Assembly (NCBI GenBank): GCA_965207565.1
Contig: CBDBMQ010000033.1
Span: 186,001-250,000, forward strand
Source of the DNA: Bin80 sp965207565
GTDB taxonomy: Bacteria; Bacteroidota; Rhodothermia; Rhodothermales; Bin80
Length of the DNA stretch: 64,000 bases
Reading direction: 5' to 3'
Position 1 is the first letter of the stretch. Every line of letters begins with the position of its first letter. Positions 45,300-54,809 of the stretch are shown here, in pieces. The position numbers were made by a program, and so were the translations under genes. The notes under the pieces are model-generated. The model was not told the DNA's origin. It searched no databases and was given only the letters and a program-made list of their open reading frames with translations.

Positions 45300-46217
45300 A
45301 TGGTAAAAATAATTTCCCATCGAAAATCAACACGAGCTGGAAGGCACCTGGCTCAACTTCTGGAGAATTATGGCAAACCTGTTCTACAACCCTTTGAATT
45401 CTTCGCTCTGATCCTGCGCCTGTATCAAGACGCACCCAGCAAGAAGCTTTATCTGCGAAAGAGAGGGCCTGACCGTGACGACTATCACCGATTCAAGATG
45501 ATGCTATATCACATGGATGTTGTCCGAAATGACCAGGATTACGGAAAACGCGCCCTCCGTGTTCTCCCGATTTCCGACTGTCCAGCGGAAGAGATTGTCT
45601 GCCTCGTTGATCCAACATGTTACGTATCCCACCTGTCTGCCATGCAGCGGTGGGGACTTACAAATCGTAGCCCAAGAACCCTGATGCTGACACGGCCAGA
45701 ACGCGGTAATTGGCGAAATAGGCTGCGCGCATCCCGTCAAAAAATACTGGATGAACAGAAAATACTAAATGAAGATCATACAGATATCTACCCGCTACAT
45801 GTTGTTGAACATCCTAAACGCGTGCGGGGCCAGAGTATCCAGATGTACACGACCAAATCACCAGGCACCTCCCTTATCAATCGGGGGGCTGACATGCGAG
45901 TATCTACGATTGGGCAAACCTTCCTGGACATGCTCCAGAAACCTGATCTGTGTGGTGGAATGTCGCATGTGCTTGAGGTCTGGGAAGAGCATGCCGCGAC
46001 TTATCTGAACCAAATCGTTCCGACCATTGACGCAACTCCGGGGGCACTCATCAAAAGCCGTGCTGGCTATATCTTCCAGGAGTATCTGGGACTAGAACAT
46101 CCCGACATTGAAAAATGGGAAACTTTTCCCCAGCGAGGTGGAAGTCGAAAACTGGATCCGAGCAAGGAATTTGCACCTACTTACTCGGAAAAATGGATGA
46201 TCTCAATCAATGTCTGA
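45300..46217 (+). CDS. abiEi: AbiEi-type antitoxin
   Basis: A 305-residue protein with an N-terminal winged-helix DNA-binding region and the AbiEi C-terminal core: CLVDPTCYVSHLSAMQRWGLTNRSP followed by RVSTIGQTFLDMLQKPDLCGGMSHVLEVWEEHA, the usual hydrophobic pattern of type IV antitoxins. In AbiE systems the antitoxin represses its own promoter and counteracts the AbiEii nucleotidyltransferase without binding it. It overlaps the toxin start by 8 bp (46210-46217), and the palindrome at 45255-45299 is its likely operator. Confidence 0.88.
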   Translation: MVKIISHRKSTRAGRHLAQLLENYGKPVLQPFEFFALILRLYQDAPSKKLYLRKRGPDRDDYHRFKMMLYHMDVVRNDQDYGKRALRVLPISDCPAEEIVCLVDPTCYVSHLSAMQRWGLTNRSPRTLMLTRPERGNWRNRLRASRQKILDEQKILNEDHTDIYPLHVVEHPKRVRGQSIQMYTTKSPGTSLINRGADMRVSTIGQTFLDMLQKPDLCGGMSHVLEVWEEHAATYLNQIVPTIDATPGALIKSRAGYIFQEYLGLEHPDIEKWETFPQRGGSRKLDPSKEFAPTYSEKWMISINV

Positions 46218-47100
46218 GTACCTCCTTGAAGTAGACGTTGCCGCGTGGGTCGAAAAAGCACGAGAGGATCCATTCATCTATCAGCAGCGACAGACCATAG
46301 AGATTGTACTAAATACCATCGCCATAACCGTACCACTGAATACAAAAATGTTCTTGAAAGGAGGACTACTTATGGGTCTTGCCTATAGTAGCCCCCGACA
46401 AACAATAGATATTGATCTCACAACGGTTCTTGAGACTACAAATGATAGTGGTGAGAAAATCCGAGAAAAATTGGATCAAGGATTCCCCGAGGTCGCGGCG
46501 ATGCTTGGCTATCCCGATCTCGTTGTCCAAATCCATTCGGTAAAATGGGAGCCTCGCAAGGTTCCTGTTACAATAGCAAAATTCCCGGCGTTGAGGTTGA
46601 AAGTTGCCTCGGCAAAGCGGAACACTCGTCAGGAAGCAACACTGAAAAATGGAAAGCCACCTGCTGTTATAATTGAAATTGATATCTCCTTTAATGAACC
46701 GTCGCTACAACAAATACAAATCCTGAAACTCACCGACGAACATGAGTTACTTGCTTATAGCCTAGTTGATCTTATAGCAGAAAAGTACCGTGCTATCCTG
46801 CAACAAATCCCACGTAAACGACGGCGACCACAGGATATCTATGATTTGAGTCGACTGATTATTCACGAAGCGATTGATGCTGATACCCAGGCACTCATTC
46901 TAGTCGCCCTGAAAGAAAAAAGTAGAGCCCGCGGAATTGATCCGAAACAAGACTCTCTTAACAATCCAGAGATCAAGCACCGGTGCGAAGCAGGATGGCA
47001 ATCACTGAAGTTAGAGATCGCTGAGGTTCCAGAATTTGAAACCTGTTTTGCGGATTCTGTAGCGTTCTACCGTAATCTCCCTTGGAAAAATCGCGTCTAA
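46210..47100 (+). CDS. abiEii: AbiEii-type nucleotidyltransferase toxin
   Basis: A 296-residue nucleotidyltransferase-fold protein. The conserved block FLKGGLLMGLAYSSPRQTIDIDL carries GG at 51-52 and the acidic DID at 67-69. A further acidic strand is at VIIEIDISFN, and LIAEKYRAILQQIPRKRRRPQDIYDL is the Lys-rich motif of the family. AbiEii proteins block growth in a GTP-linked way and some modify the tRNA acceptor end; the exact target here is unknown. The frame is intact and catalytic residues are present, so the system looks functional. Confidence 0.88.
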   Translation: MSEYLLEVDVAAWVEKAREDPFIYQQRQTIEIVLNTIAITVPLNTKMFLKGGLLMGLAYSSPRQTIDIDLTTVLETTNDSGEKIREKLDQGFPEVAAMLGYPDLVVQIHSVKWEPRKVPVTIAKFPALRLKVASAKRNTRQEATLKNGKPPAVIIEIDISFNEPSLQQIQILKLTDEHELLAYSLVDLIAEKYRAILQQIPRKRRRPQDIYDLSRLIIHEAIDADTQALILVALKEKSRARGIDPKQDSLNNPEIKHRCEAGWQSLKLEIAEVPEFETCFADSVAFYRNLPWKNRV

Positions 47101-47195
47101 TCCTCGAAAATTATTCCGAAGATTACCTGGCAATGCCCTGACGCAACCTCTGTTTCGTTCTACCTCACATATGCCATATCGAATATACACATGCC

Positions 47196-47426
47196 ATCAC
47201 GGCTGACCTTCGTCGTGAATGGAATGTGTTTTACGACGAAAAGGGCTCGATTGGCAAGCGTTACCGCAGAATGGACGAAGCAGGTACGCCACTATGCATC
47301 ACCATTGACAGTGAGACCCTCGGTGGGGCAGGGGGCACGATTCGTAACCGGGACACACTGGAGCAGGTACGGGTCGCAGATGATCAGGTATCGACGTTCG
47401 TCTCAGAATTTGTTCGGGGAGCATAA
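47196..47426 (+). pseudogene. Duplicated glyS 3' end, copy B
   Basis: The frame carries the last 76 or so codons of glycyl-tRNA synthetase without a start or the rest of the gene, ending at the same stop as the real glyS. It differs from the true copy by about 20 of 231 bases. It continues into the dipeptidase gene without a break and is therefore the copy native to this side. Confidence 0.9.
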
Positions 47427-47495
47427 TTTGCAGCCACCTCCTCTACCTGTTGCCAAACCCTGAGGGCATTCCCTCCAAGAATTTTGGCAATATCC
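47196..47495. repeat. 300-bp duplication, copy B
   Basis: Partner of 44846-45145. Its right part is the true 3' end of the dipeptidase gene. Together the two copies flank a 2050-bp insert carrying the AbiE pair. Confidence 0.9.
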
Positions 47496-48601
47496 TCATC
47501 GGAGTAGCCGCGACGTAAGAGATCAGCAATCAGATTGGGGTAGGTGGAGACATCTTCCAGACCTTCGGGAAGTCCAGTGACTCCGTCATAATCGCTGCCA
47601 AGACCTACATGGTCAACCCCAACCAGATCAACGATGTGGTCAATGTGGTCAACGAGATCGGCCAATGTGCCTATCGGATTTGATTTACGCTGTTGTTCGC
47701 GGTAAAGAAAACCTTCTTCACTGTCGGGGTCGATGTTGTTCTCTTCCAGATAGGCATCAATTGCAGCACTTAAAGCCTGGTTTTGCCCCAAGTATTCTCC
47801 GCGGACAAATGAGGAGCCGAAGCTGACCATGATGACGCCGCCTTTGGCAGCAGTTGCTTGAATCAGATCATCACTGATGTTGCGTTCCCAGCCAGGAGTA
47901 AAGTGTCTGGCGGAAGAGTGGGAGGCGATTACAGGTGCCACACTGCGTCGCAAAACCTGTGCGATCGTACTGTCGGTCAAATGCGAAATGTCCACCATGA
48001 TCCCCAGTCGGTTCATATGGTCAACGATTTCCTCACCAAACGGGCTGAGACCTCCCCATGTCCGAGTTGAGTCATAGGAAGAATCACAGATGTGATTATC
48101 CCTGGCGTGTGTGAGTGTAATGTAGCGGATCCCACGTTCGTAGTAATGCTCCAGGTCTTCCACATTCTCGACTGGTGCACCATTTTCCAGACCCATGGGA
48201 AGCGAGACCAAACCGGCTTCCTTGTGCTCGGCCAGGTCAGATGATCGGGTTGCAATGGCGAATTTGTCGGGCGCGTGGGCCACAAACCCTTCGACCATAT
48301 CAATCAACGAGTCAGCCAGTAATTTTGCGGATCCCGGGATGTCCTGACGTGAGCTTGGAATATAAATTGACATAAACGGCGCATTGAGTCCACCTGCCAT
48401 TGCCTTTGGGTGGTCAAAATCTCCGCCAACGGTTTCCTGGCTAATGTCTTCCGTGTACGTTGACATGCGGTATGGAACATCAATATGACCGTCAATGATA
48501 AGATGCTCCTGGGCCAGCCTGTGCGCATGATCCATGTTTGCATCCTGGGTACAGCTCACAGGAAGAAGTAGAAGTAGAAAAAGAAGGAAGGGTCGATTCA
48601 T
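47384..48601 (-). CDS. Membrane dipeptidase, peptidase family M19, lipoprotein
   Basis: A 405-residue lipoprotein (signal ending LLPVSC) of the renal dipeptidase family. Zinc-ligand motifs are visible in order: DGHIDVP, ENGAPVENVED, LTHARDN, DISHLTD, ASHSSAR and GSDYDGV. M19 enzymes cleave dipeptides, including D-containing ones, and can act on peptidoglycan fragments. It is exported and probably anchored. Its ATG overlaps the rny stop by one base (TAATG), so it is translationally coupled to rny. Its 3' end overlaps the duplicated glyS tail. Confidence 0.9.
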   Translation of the reverse strand: MNRPFLLFLLLLLPVSCTQDANMDHAHRLAQEHLIIDGHIDVPYRMSTYTEDISQETVGGDFDHPKAMAGGLNAPFMSIYIPSSRQDIPGSAKLLADSLIDMVEGFVAHAPDKFAIATRSSDLAEHKEAGLVSLPMGLENGAPVENVEDLEHYYERGIRYITLTHARDNHICDSSYDSTRTWGGLSPFGEEIVDHMNRLGIMVDISHLTDSTIAQVLRRSVAPVIASHSSARHFTPGWERNISDDLIQATAAKGGVIMVSFGSSFVRGEYLGQNQALSAAIDAYLEENNIDPDSEEGFLYREQQRKSNPIGTLADLVDHIDHIVDLVGVDHVGLGSDYDGVTGLPEGLEDVSTYPNLIADLLRRGYSDEDIAKILGGNALRVWQQVEEVAANYAPRTNSETNVDT

Positions 48602-50304
48602 TACCGGGCAACAGATGTTTTTCGGAGTTCACGAATCACCGTAACATTAACTTGGCCTGGATAGGTGAGTTCGTCCTGGATTCGGGTAGAAATATTTACT
48701 GCAAGTTCTCGCGTCCTTTCGTCGGATACTTTGGAATACTGGGCAATGACACGGAGTTCTCGTCCACCTTGGATCGCATATGCCAGGGTAACCCCATCAA
48801 AGGACAATGCAATCGCTTCCATATCCTGCAATCGCTCAATGTATTCGTCACGACGTATGTGTCGCGCCCCTGGACGTGCTCCACTGATCGCATCACACAC
48901 TTGCACGATTGGGGCATAAAGGGAAGTCATTTCGGTCTCGTCATGATGAGATCCTACAGCATTACAGATCAGGTGATGTTCTCCATAACGTTTACAATGC
49001 TCCATCCCCACGAGTGCATGGGGGTTGTCATTCGATTCCTGGAGCACCTTTCCAATGTCGTGCAACAGGCCTGCACGCCGAGCCATCCGGGAATCAAGTC
49101 CCATCTCAGAGGCCATGATGGAGCAAAGGTTCGCGACCTGAATACTGTGGTTGAGTAGATTTTGGCCATAGCTCGTGCGATACTTCATTTTCCCAACAAT
49201 GGATACGAGCTCCTTATGCATCCCGCGTAATTTCAGGTCAAGGAGTGTGCGCTCTCCGGTTCTATGGATCTCGTCTGTGAGGGTCTCCTCGGCTTTCGCA
49301 ACGAAGCGTTCAATACTGGCAGGGTGAATACGACCATCTCGTATGAGATTGGACAGAGCGGTTCGTGCAACTTCACGTCGATAGGGATCGAATGAACTGA
49401 CGACGATGGCACCTGGGGTATCGTCGACAAGCAGGTCAACTCCTGTGGCAGCTTCGAACGCGATGACATTTCGGCCTTCCCGGCCGATTACGCGTCCTTT
49501 GATATCTTCAGAAGTAATGGGGACAACAGATACGGAATGAGACTCGGCTTCATCAGATGCGAGGCGCTGCATGGTGGTGAGGATAACCTTACACGCCTCC
49601 TCTTTCGCAGTGATCTGTGCCTGATCTCGCAATTCCACTAATTCCAGTGCGATATCTTCCCGTGCTTTCTCAAGGAGTTCTTCGCGCAGGTATTGACGGG
49701 CCTCGTCCTGCTTTAGATCCGCAATCCCCTCCAGCTTATGGACTAGTTCATGGGTGAGAGCCTCGACTCTGGACTCCCGGGAATCCAGCCCTCGCTTTTG
49801 GGCACCCAACCTGTCGAGGCGCTGAGATGCGTCCTTGGACAACCTAGCAACTTCCGTATGCAGTTTCTCAGCCTGACGGTTGACCTTTTCGCTTTCTTTC
49901 TGAAGAAGCTCAATCGTCTGAGTTGCTTCAAGTAGTACGTCCTGTTTTTTTGTTAAGCGCCGATTCCTGTTGTTGAGTTTTTTTCGCTGGCGTTCACTTT
50001 TTAGCTTGAGCCGTCGTTTGTCCCGTTCGAGAGCCTCTCGCTCTTGATTGAGTGCAGCTTTTTTGGAATCAAGTTCACTGCGTTCATGATCAAGTGTTGA
50101 TTTAGCATCGGTTATAACCTTTTCTCTTAGAGATTCAGACTCTTCCTCTGCCAAGGTTAAGATCGACGACGCCTTTTGGCGTGCCTGATTTAGCGTACTC
50201 CGAGCATTCAAGCGAGAGATCCACCAAGCGATACCTAGTCCCGCACCAAATGCCACAATAGAAACAGTCAACAACAGGACGGCTTGGTCTTGCATGCCGT
50301 CCAT
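48601..50304 (-). CDS. rny: Ribonuclease Y
   Basis: A 567-residue protein: N-terminal membrane anchor (LLLTVSIVAFGAGLGIAWWIS), a long charged coiled coil (about 30-210), a KH domain (VIGREGRNVIAFEAATGVDLLVDDTPGA), then the HD domain with HD in RRAGLLHDIGKVLQES. It is the membrane-bound endoribonuclease that starts decay of many mRNAs. A second ATG at 50295 is possible. It lies downstream of the 6S RNA and zapA, as in other Bacteroidota-type genomes. Confidence 0.92.
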   Translation of the reverse strand: MDGMQDQAVLLLTVSIVAFGAGLGIAWWISRLNARSTLNQARQKASSILTLAEEESESLREKVITDAKSTLDHERSELDSKKAALNQEREALERDKRRLKLKSERQRKKLNNRNRRLTKKQDVLLEATQTIELLQKESEKVNRQAEKLHTEVARLSKDASQRLDRLGAQKRGLDSRESRVEALTHELVHKLEGIADLKQDEARQYLREELLEKAREDIALELVELRDQAQITAKEEACKVILTTMQRLASDEAESHSVSVVPITSEDIKGRVIGREGRNVIAFEAATGVDLLVDDTPGAIVVSSFDPYRREVARTALSNLIRDGRIHPASIERFVAKAEETLTDEIHRTGERTLLDLKLRGMHKELVSIVGKMKYRTSYGQNLLNHSIQVANLCSIMASEMGLDSRMARRAGLLHDIGKVLQESNDNPHALVGMEHCKRYGEHHLICNAVGSHHDETEMTSLYAPIVQVCDAISGARPGARHIRRDEYIERLQDMEAIALSFDGVTLAYAIQGGRELRVIAQYSKVSDERTRELAVNISTRIQDELTYPGQVNVTVIRELRKTSVAR

Positions 50305-50344
50305 ACTTTTACAGTTTCGTTAGGGTAGCGATACCACCTGATCC

Positions 50345-50565
50345 CGGAAGGGTTCCTTTTGCGGGGCGCGAGCGTCCGCAGCGGCGGGTGTGAACCCTTT
50401 TCTATACGATTGGGTGCTGCTCAAACCCTTCCACGATCCTCTGCGCGAAACACGACCAATTGAGGTTAAGGCCTAGTGTCCAGATTTGAAGTCAACTCCC
50501 TATGAATAAAATTGACGGTTCACGTGCCTGCACCGCTACGGGCGCCCGCGAGTAGGGAATACAGA
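50345..50565 (-). ncRNA. ssrS: 6S RNA (candidate)
   Basis: The 280-bp gap between zapA and rny is the usual 6S RNA location in this phylum. Read on the minus strand it folds into one long imperfect hairpin: GTGAACC (plus-strand 50518-50524) pairs with GGTTCAC (50390-50396), and the flanking GC-rich tracts around 50536-50552 and 50365-50384 continue the stem with G-U pairs. The middle is open. That matches the sigma-holoenzyme-mimicking 6S layout. The ends are approximate. Confidence 0.6.
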
Positions 50566-50585
50566 GTTGGAACGATGCGGTTCCG

Positions 50586-50894
50586 CTATTGCTCGGAGGT
50601 CTCGGAGTGTTTTAAGGCCTTTGCAAGCTCCCTGCCAAGGTAATCTGCCTCCTGATCAACCGCGTTTAACAGAACATTAGATGTTTCTTTTGCACCGAGC
50701 AGTTCTTCAGATAATTCCATGGCTGTAAACACAGCAGCCACCAAATCGGGTTGTTCTGGATGTTTTTCCTTGAAGGCCTTCATCCGTTGATTTACATTTT
50801 CAGCAACACTGTAGATCGTTGAAACGTCACTGCTCTGTACCAGAAGGGGATAGTCCCGACCCAGAATTCGCACTGTAATGGATTCATGCTTCAT
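50586..50894 (-). CDS. zapA: Cell division protein ZapA
   Basis: A 102-residue protein with the ZapA start SITVRILGRDYPLLV, the central VAENVNQRMKAFKEKHPEQPDLVAAVFTAMELSEELL and a C-terminal coiled coil. ZapA bundles FtsZ filaments at midcell. Its ATG immediately follows the stop of the small coiled-coil gene (TAA then ATG with no gap), so the two are coupled, and 6S RNA lies just downstream. Confidence 0.9.
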   Translation of the reverse strand: MKHESITVRILGRDYPLLVQSSDVSTIYSVAENVNQRMKAFKEKHPEQPDLVAAVFTAMELSEELLGAKETSNVLLNAVDQEADYLGRELAKALKHSETSEQ

Positions 50895-51230
50895 TTAATC
50901 GGCCCTTTCTTCATTAATGCTCAAGTAATTGTCAATTGTTTTTATGAAGGAGTTGACCTTGTTAAGCAACTGTTCTCTGTCTTCTTCAAACGTGAGGTTC
51001 GCTCTTTTTGATGTCCCGCTCGGAGCAGATTCAAGATCAGCAATTTGTTTTGCAAGCTTTCGATTTCTCTCTCTGAGGCGGTCAAGCTCTTTCACCACAG
51101 CTTGTACACGATCGCGCAACTGCCTTAAGGATGCGGATCCCCGCAAAACAATAGACGAGGGAATATCGAACTCGTGCTCAAGTTGACGCGATCCAGGTTC
51201 CTGGGGCTGACCTTTTCTTTCGGCGGACAT
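50895..51230 (-). CDS. Small coiled-coil protein, likely ZapB-like division factor
   Basis: A 111-residue protein from the ATG at 51230; a longer TTG-started frame at 51257 is less likely. A central heptad-rich region (LRDRVQAVVKELDRLRERNRKLAKQIADLES) resembles ZapB-type coiled coils, followed by an acidic C-terminal helix with EEDREQLLNKVNSFIKTID. The position directly upstream of zapA is conserved in related genomes, so a role in FtsZ or ZapA organisation is plausible, but similarity is low-complexity and the call is mostly context. Confidence 0.65.
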   Translation of the reverse strand: MSAERKGQPQEPGSRQLEHEFDIPSSIVLRGSASLRQLRDRVQAVVKELDRLRERNRKLAKQIADLESAPSGTSKRANLTFEEDREQLLNKVNSFIKTIDNYLSINEERAD

Positions 51231-51304
51231 AGTGCAATATTCCTGAGCGATATTCAACTACCCAAGGTAAGGTAAAGGTTCAATTTAAGATTATCAACTA
51301 TGGA

Positions 51305-53755
51305 TCAACTGCGTAATGTGGCACTAAATTGTTCAGAAAAAGCATTAACAATAGCTCTCATCACACGATCAATTTCTTTGTCACGCAGGGTTCGATTTCC
51401 TCCAAAGCGAAGCGCGAAGGCAATACTTTTTTTACCCGCAGGAATTTGATCTCCCGTATATATGTCAAAGACATCCACATTCTTTAGAAGCGGCTGGCCT
51501 ACTTCACGCAATGTGGTGATCATGGGTCCAATAGGTTGTGATTGGTCTACAGACACTGCAAGATCTCGCTCTACAACAGGAAAAGGCGAGATGTGGGTAT
51601 AGGTTTGAGGAGGATTTTTTTCATGCAAAAGAAGGAGTCGGGTCCAGTTGAATTCCGCAAAGAAGACGGGATCGGGAAGATCAAAGGATACCTGGATCGC
51701 CCTGGATAGTTTTGCAATGATTCCGATGCGGGCGCTGTCAGAGTAGAGGGTAATATGATAGTCAGTAATCTCTGTTGGTTCATAGCTGGGTTGCATGTTC
51801 AGGGTGTCGAGCCGCAATGCATCAAGTAGCTGACTCACAACCCCCTTTAGATCAAAGAAATCTGCAGCACGCGGATCGCTATCCCAACCTGTGGGTCGGA
51901 CTGCACCGCAGAGCCCCAACAGAAGTACGTCATATTCTGAAAAATTTTCAATGTAGGCCGCTGCACGTTTGCTATGATGAAAGACATGACCAAATTCGTA
52001 AAACCGCAATACCCGTTGCGAATGGTTTGCATTCCGCCGCATGGTCATCAGCATCCCAGGCAGTAGCGAAGGTCGTAGGGTTGCCATAGATCTGGAGACT
52101 GCGTTCAGGGTACGAGCTGGGGGATCATCAGAATCGAGCACTAGCTGGCTGAATTGCGTGGCAACATCATCTGGTAACAGGCTGTTGGTATAGATCTCCC
52201 GGAATCCATGACCGGTCAAGTGGGCGTGTGCATGCTCCCGCAGCAGGTCGGCCGGGCGGGGGCGGGGGAGGGATAACTGTAGCAAGGTCTGTTTAGGCAG
52301 GTCAATATTTTCGAGGCCATGAATTCGTGCAACCTCCTCGATCAGATCAACTTCCAAGTGAACATCGGGCCGGTACGTGGGGATGGTGCAGGAAATCACC
52401 CCCTCCACGGTTTCATGTGGTGCAAACCCCAGGGATTCGAGAATTTGAAGGATTCTCCGGTGCTCAATCTGGATGCCAAGAATTTTGTGTATGCGTGAGA
52501 TTCGCAGATCAACGGTAGAAGGAGGTCTCGGTTTTGGGTGTACATCAACCATCCCTGGGACGATGGATCCTCCAGCCAGTTCTGCAATGAGCATGGCTGT
52601 GCGCATAGCCGCCCATGGTTGGAGTGCGGTGTCTACCCCACGTTCGAACCGGTACGATGCATCGGTCGAAATGCCCAGTACTTTGGAAGAACGCCTTGTA
52701 CGCGTTGGATCAAACCAGGCGCTTTCGATCAATACATTTGCGGTCGAGTCATCAACTTCGGAGTTTTTCCCTCCCATCAGTCCTCCAATAGCCACCGGTT
52801 GCTCTCCATCACAAATCAGTACAACCCCGCCCTCTAGTGTGTGCTCTTTTTCATCAAGCGTGACAAAGTTTTCGCCCGCCATGGATTCGCGGACGACGAT
52901 CTTTTTTTGAGCAATACGATCATAGTCGAATGCATGTAGCGGCTGACCGCACTCATGCATCACGAAATTCGTCACATCCACGATATTGTTAATGGATCGC
53001 AGTCCAACCGACTCCAAGCGTCGTTTTAGCCACACAGGAGAAGGTCCAACCGTGACCCCCCGAACGATCATTGCGGTGTATCGGCAGCACACATCGGGAC
53101 ATTGAATCTGGATATCAATGTGTTTTTCAGCCCCAGCTCCAGAGGGCGGAATAGCGATTTCAGGGAATTTTAGAGGCACATTCTGCAATGCAGAGAGGTC
53201 TCGGGCAACCCCAAAATGGCACGCTGCATCGGGGCGGTTCGGCGTGATAGCCAAATCAAGCGTGGTGTCACCGGTCAGACCATGCTCCCGACGTAGATAA
53301 TCTTTCAGGGGCTCGCCGACAGTGGAAGTGCCGGTGAGGACCATAATGCCACGATGATCCTCGGATAGTCCCAATTCGTCTTCTGCACAAATCATTCCCA
53401 TGGACACCTGACCACGGATTTTTGATTTCTTGATTTTGACGGATTTTTCGTTGATCGTTAGTCTGGAGCCAACAGTTACAACGGGAACCCGTTGATTTGC
53501 AGCAACATTGGGGGCACCGCAGATAATTTGTTTGGGCTCACCATCTCCGAGATCAACATTGCACAGCCTCAGGCGATCCGCTTCCGGGTGGGAGCGGACA
53601 GATAACACATGTCCGACAATGACACCATCCAGGGAGAGTTTATTTTGCTCTACATGCTCAACCTCAAGCCCGGACATGGTCAGGGAGTCCGCAAGCTCTC
53701 CGGGCGGTAATCCGTGGTCTACGTATTCTGACAGCCAGTTATATGAGATCTTCAT
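51305..53755 (-). CDS. pheT: Phenylalanyl-tRNA synthetase beta subunit
   Basis: An 816-residue beta chain with the full bacterial domain order: N-terminal EMAP/tRNA-binding OB domain (DGVIVGHVLSVRSHPEADRLRLCNVDLG), B3/B4 and B5 regions, the catalytic-like core (RFYEFGHVFHHS) and the C-terminal FDX-ACB anticodon domain (ISPFPVVERDLAVSVDQSQPIGPMITTLREVG). It pairs with PheS as alpha2beta2. The pheS stop is 11 bp upstream of its start, so both are one transcript. Confidence 0.94.
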   Translation of the reverse strand: MKISYNWLSEYVDHGLPPGELADSLTMSGLEVEHVEQNKLSLDGVIVGHVLSVRSHPEADRLRLCNVDLGDGEPKQIICGAPNVAANQRVPVVTVGSRLTINEKSVKIKKSKIRGQVSMGMICAEDELGLSEDHRGIMVLTGTSTVGEPLKDYLRREHGLTGDTTLDLAITPNRPDAACHFGVARDLSALQNVPLKFPEIAIPPSGAGAEKHIDIQIQCPDVCCRYTAMIVRGVTVGPSPVWLKRRLESVGLRSINNIVDVTNFVMHECGQPLHAFDYDRIAQKKIVVRESMAGENFVTLDEKEHTLEGGVVLICDGEQPVAIGGLMGGKNSEVDDSTANVLIESAWFDPTRTRRSSKVLGISTDASYRFERGVDTALQPWAAMRTAMLIAELAGGSIVPGMVDVHPKPRPPSTVDLRISRIHKILGIQIEHRRILQILESLGFAPHETVEGVISCTIPTYRPDVHLEVDLIEEVARIHGLENIDLPKQTLLQLSLPRPRPADLLREHAHAHLTGHGFREIYTNSLLPDDVATQFSQLVLDSDDPPARTLNAVSRSMATLRPSLLPGMLMTMRRNANHSQRVLRFYEFGHVFHHSKRAAAYIENFSEYDVLLLGLCGAVRPTGWDSDPRAADFFDLKGVVSQLLDALRLDTLNMQPSYEPTEITDYHITLYSDSARIGIIAKLSRAIQVSFDLPDPVFFAEFNWTRLLLLHEKNPPQTYTHISPFPVVERDLAVSVDQSQPIGPMITTLREVGQPLLKNVDVFDIYTGDQIPAGKKSIAFALRFGGNRTLRDKEIDRVMRAIVNAFSEQFSATLRS

Positions 53756-53766
53756 CCTGCGACTCC

Positions 53767-54798
53767 CTAAAATTGCGCTAAAAAGCGCACATCATTTTCA
53801 TAAAAAAGTCGGATGTCCTGAATATCATAGTGAAGCATAGCGGGGCGTTCGACTCCCATGCCAAAAGCATATCCGGTGTAATATTCGGGATCAATCCCCA
53901 CAGCTTTCAGGACGTTGGGGTGCACCATGCCACTGCCAAGGATTTCCATCCAGCGGCCTCCGTCTGGGTGGTCGGGGAGTTCCCACCAGATATCCAGTTC
54001 TGCGCTGGGTTCGGTGAATGGAAAAAAGCTGGAGCGATAGCGCAGTTTCACATCTTCGCCAAAGAATGCACGGGCAAATCGGTAAAGCGTGTCCTTCAGG
54101 TCAGCCATCGTGATTCCCTCGTCAACGACCAATCCTTCGACCTGATGAAAAAGGCAATAGGATTTATATGTAATCGTTTCATTACGGTAGACCCGGCCTG
54201 GAGCAATCAGCCGAAATGGAGGCTTCCCGGCCATCATCGTACGGATCTGTACAGGTGAAGTATGGGTCCGCATCATGATGCGGGGTTGATCGGGACTCTT
54301 TTCATCAATGAAGAGCGTGTCCTGCATGTCCCTTGCCGGATGATCCTTGGGAAAATTCAGCGCGGTGAAATTATGCCAGTCGTCTTCCATTTCAGGACCC
54401 TCTGCAATGGTAAATCCCATACGATGGAAGATGTCCGTGATTTTCGACAGAGTAAGCGTGATGGGGTGTCGGGATCCTGGCCATTGGTTCCGCCGGCCAG
54501 GGAGTGTAAGATCGATCTCAGAGAGGCTTATCGGATCTGCGGGAGGATTTTGATTGGCGGAATCAAGTGTAGCTTGTGTCTCTTCCCGCAGCGCATTCAA
54601 AAGCTGCCCTGCAAAGCGGCGATCCTTTTTTGGTAAATGCGGAATTTCCTTGAAGAGCTGGGTAATCAACCCACGCTTTTGCCCAAGGAAACGGATTCGG
54701 AATGCCTCTCTGTCTGAAGCCGTCGTAAGCTTGGCGCCGGAGACCTCTTTTGTTATGTTTGCAGCGGCTGTTTTGAGGTTTTCTAAACTTGTATCCAT
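53767..54798 (-). CDS. pheS: Phenylalanyl-tRNA synthetase alpha subunit
   Basis: A 343-residue alpha chain: N-terminal coiled coil, then the class II catalytic core with FTALNFPKDHPARDMQDTLFID, MMRTHTSPVQIRTM and a C-terminal GSGMVHPNVLKAVGIDPEYYTGYAFGMGVERPAML. It is cytoplasmic. The start is the ATG at 54798, 11 bp after the T run of a hairpin terminator, so expression may depend on read-through (attenuation). Confidence 0.95.
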   Translation of the reverse strand: MDTSLENLKTAAANITKEVSGAKLTTASDREAFRIRFLGQKRGLITQLFKEIPHLPKKDRRFAGQLLNALREETQATLDSANQNPPADPISLSEIDLTLPGRRNQWPGSRHPITLTLSKITDIFHRMGFTIAEGPEMEDDWHNFTALNFPKDHPARDMQDTLFIDEKSPDQPRIMMRTHTSPVQIRTMMAGKPPFRLIAPGRVYRNETITYKSYCLFHQVEGLVVDEGITMADLKDTLYRFARAFFGEDVKLRYRSSFFPFTEPSAELDIWWELPDHPDGGRWMEILGSGMVHPNVLKAVGIDPEYYTGYAFGMGVERPAMLHYDIQDIRLFYENDVRFLAQF

Positions 54799-54809
54799 TT
54801 TACTGCAAT

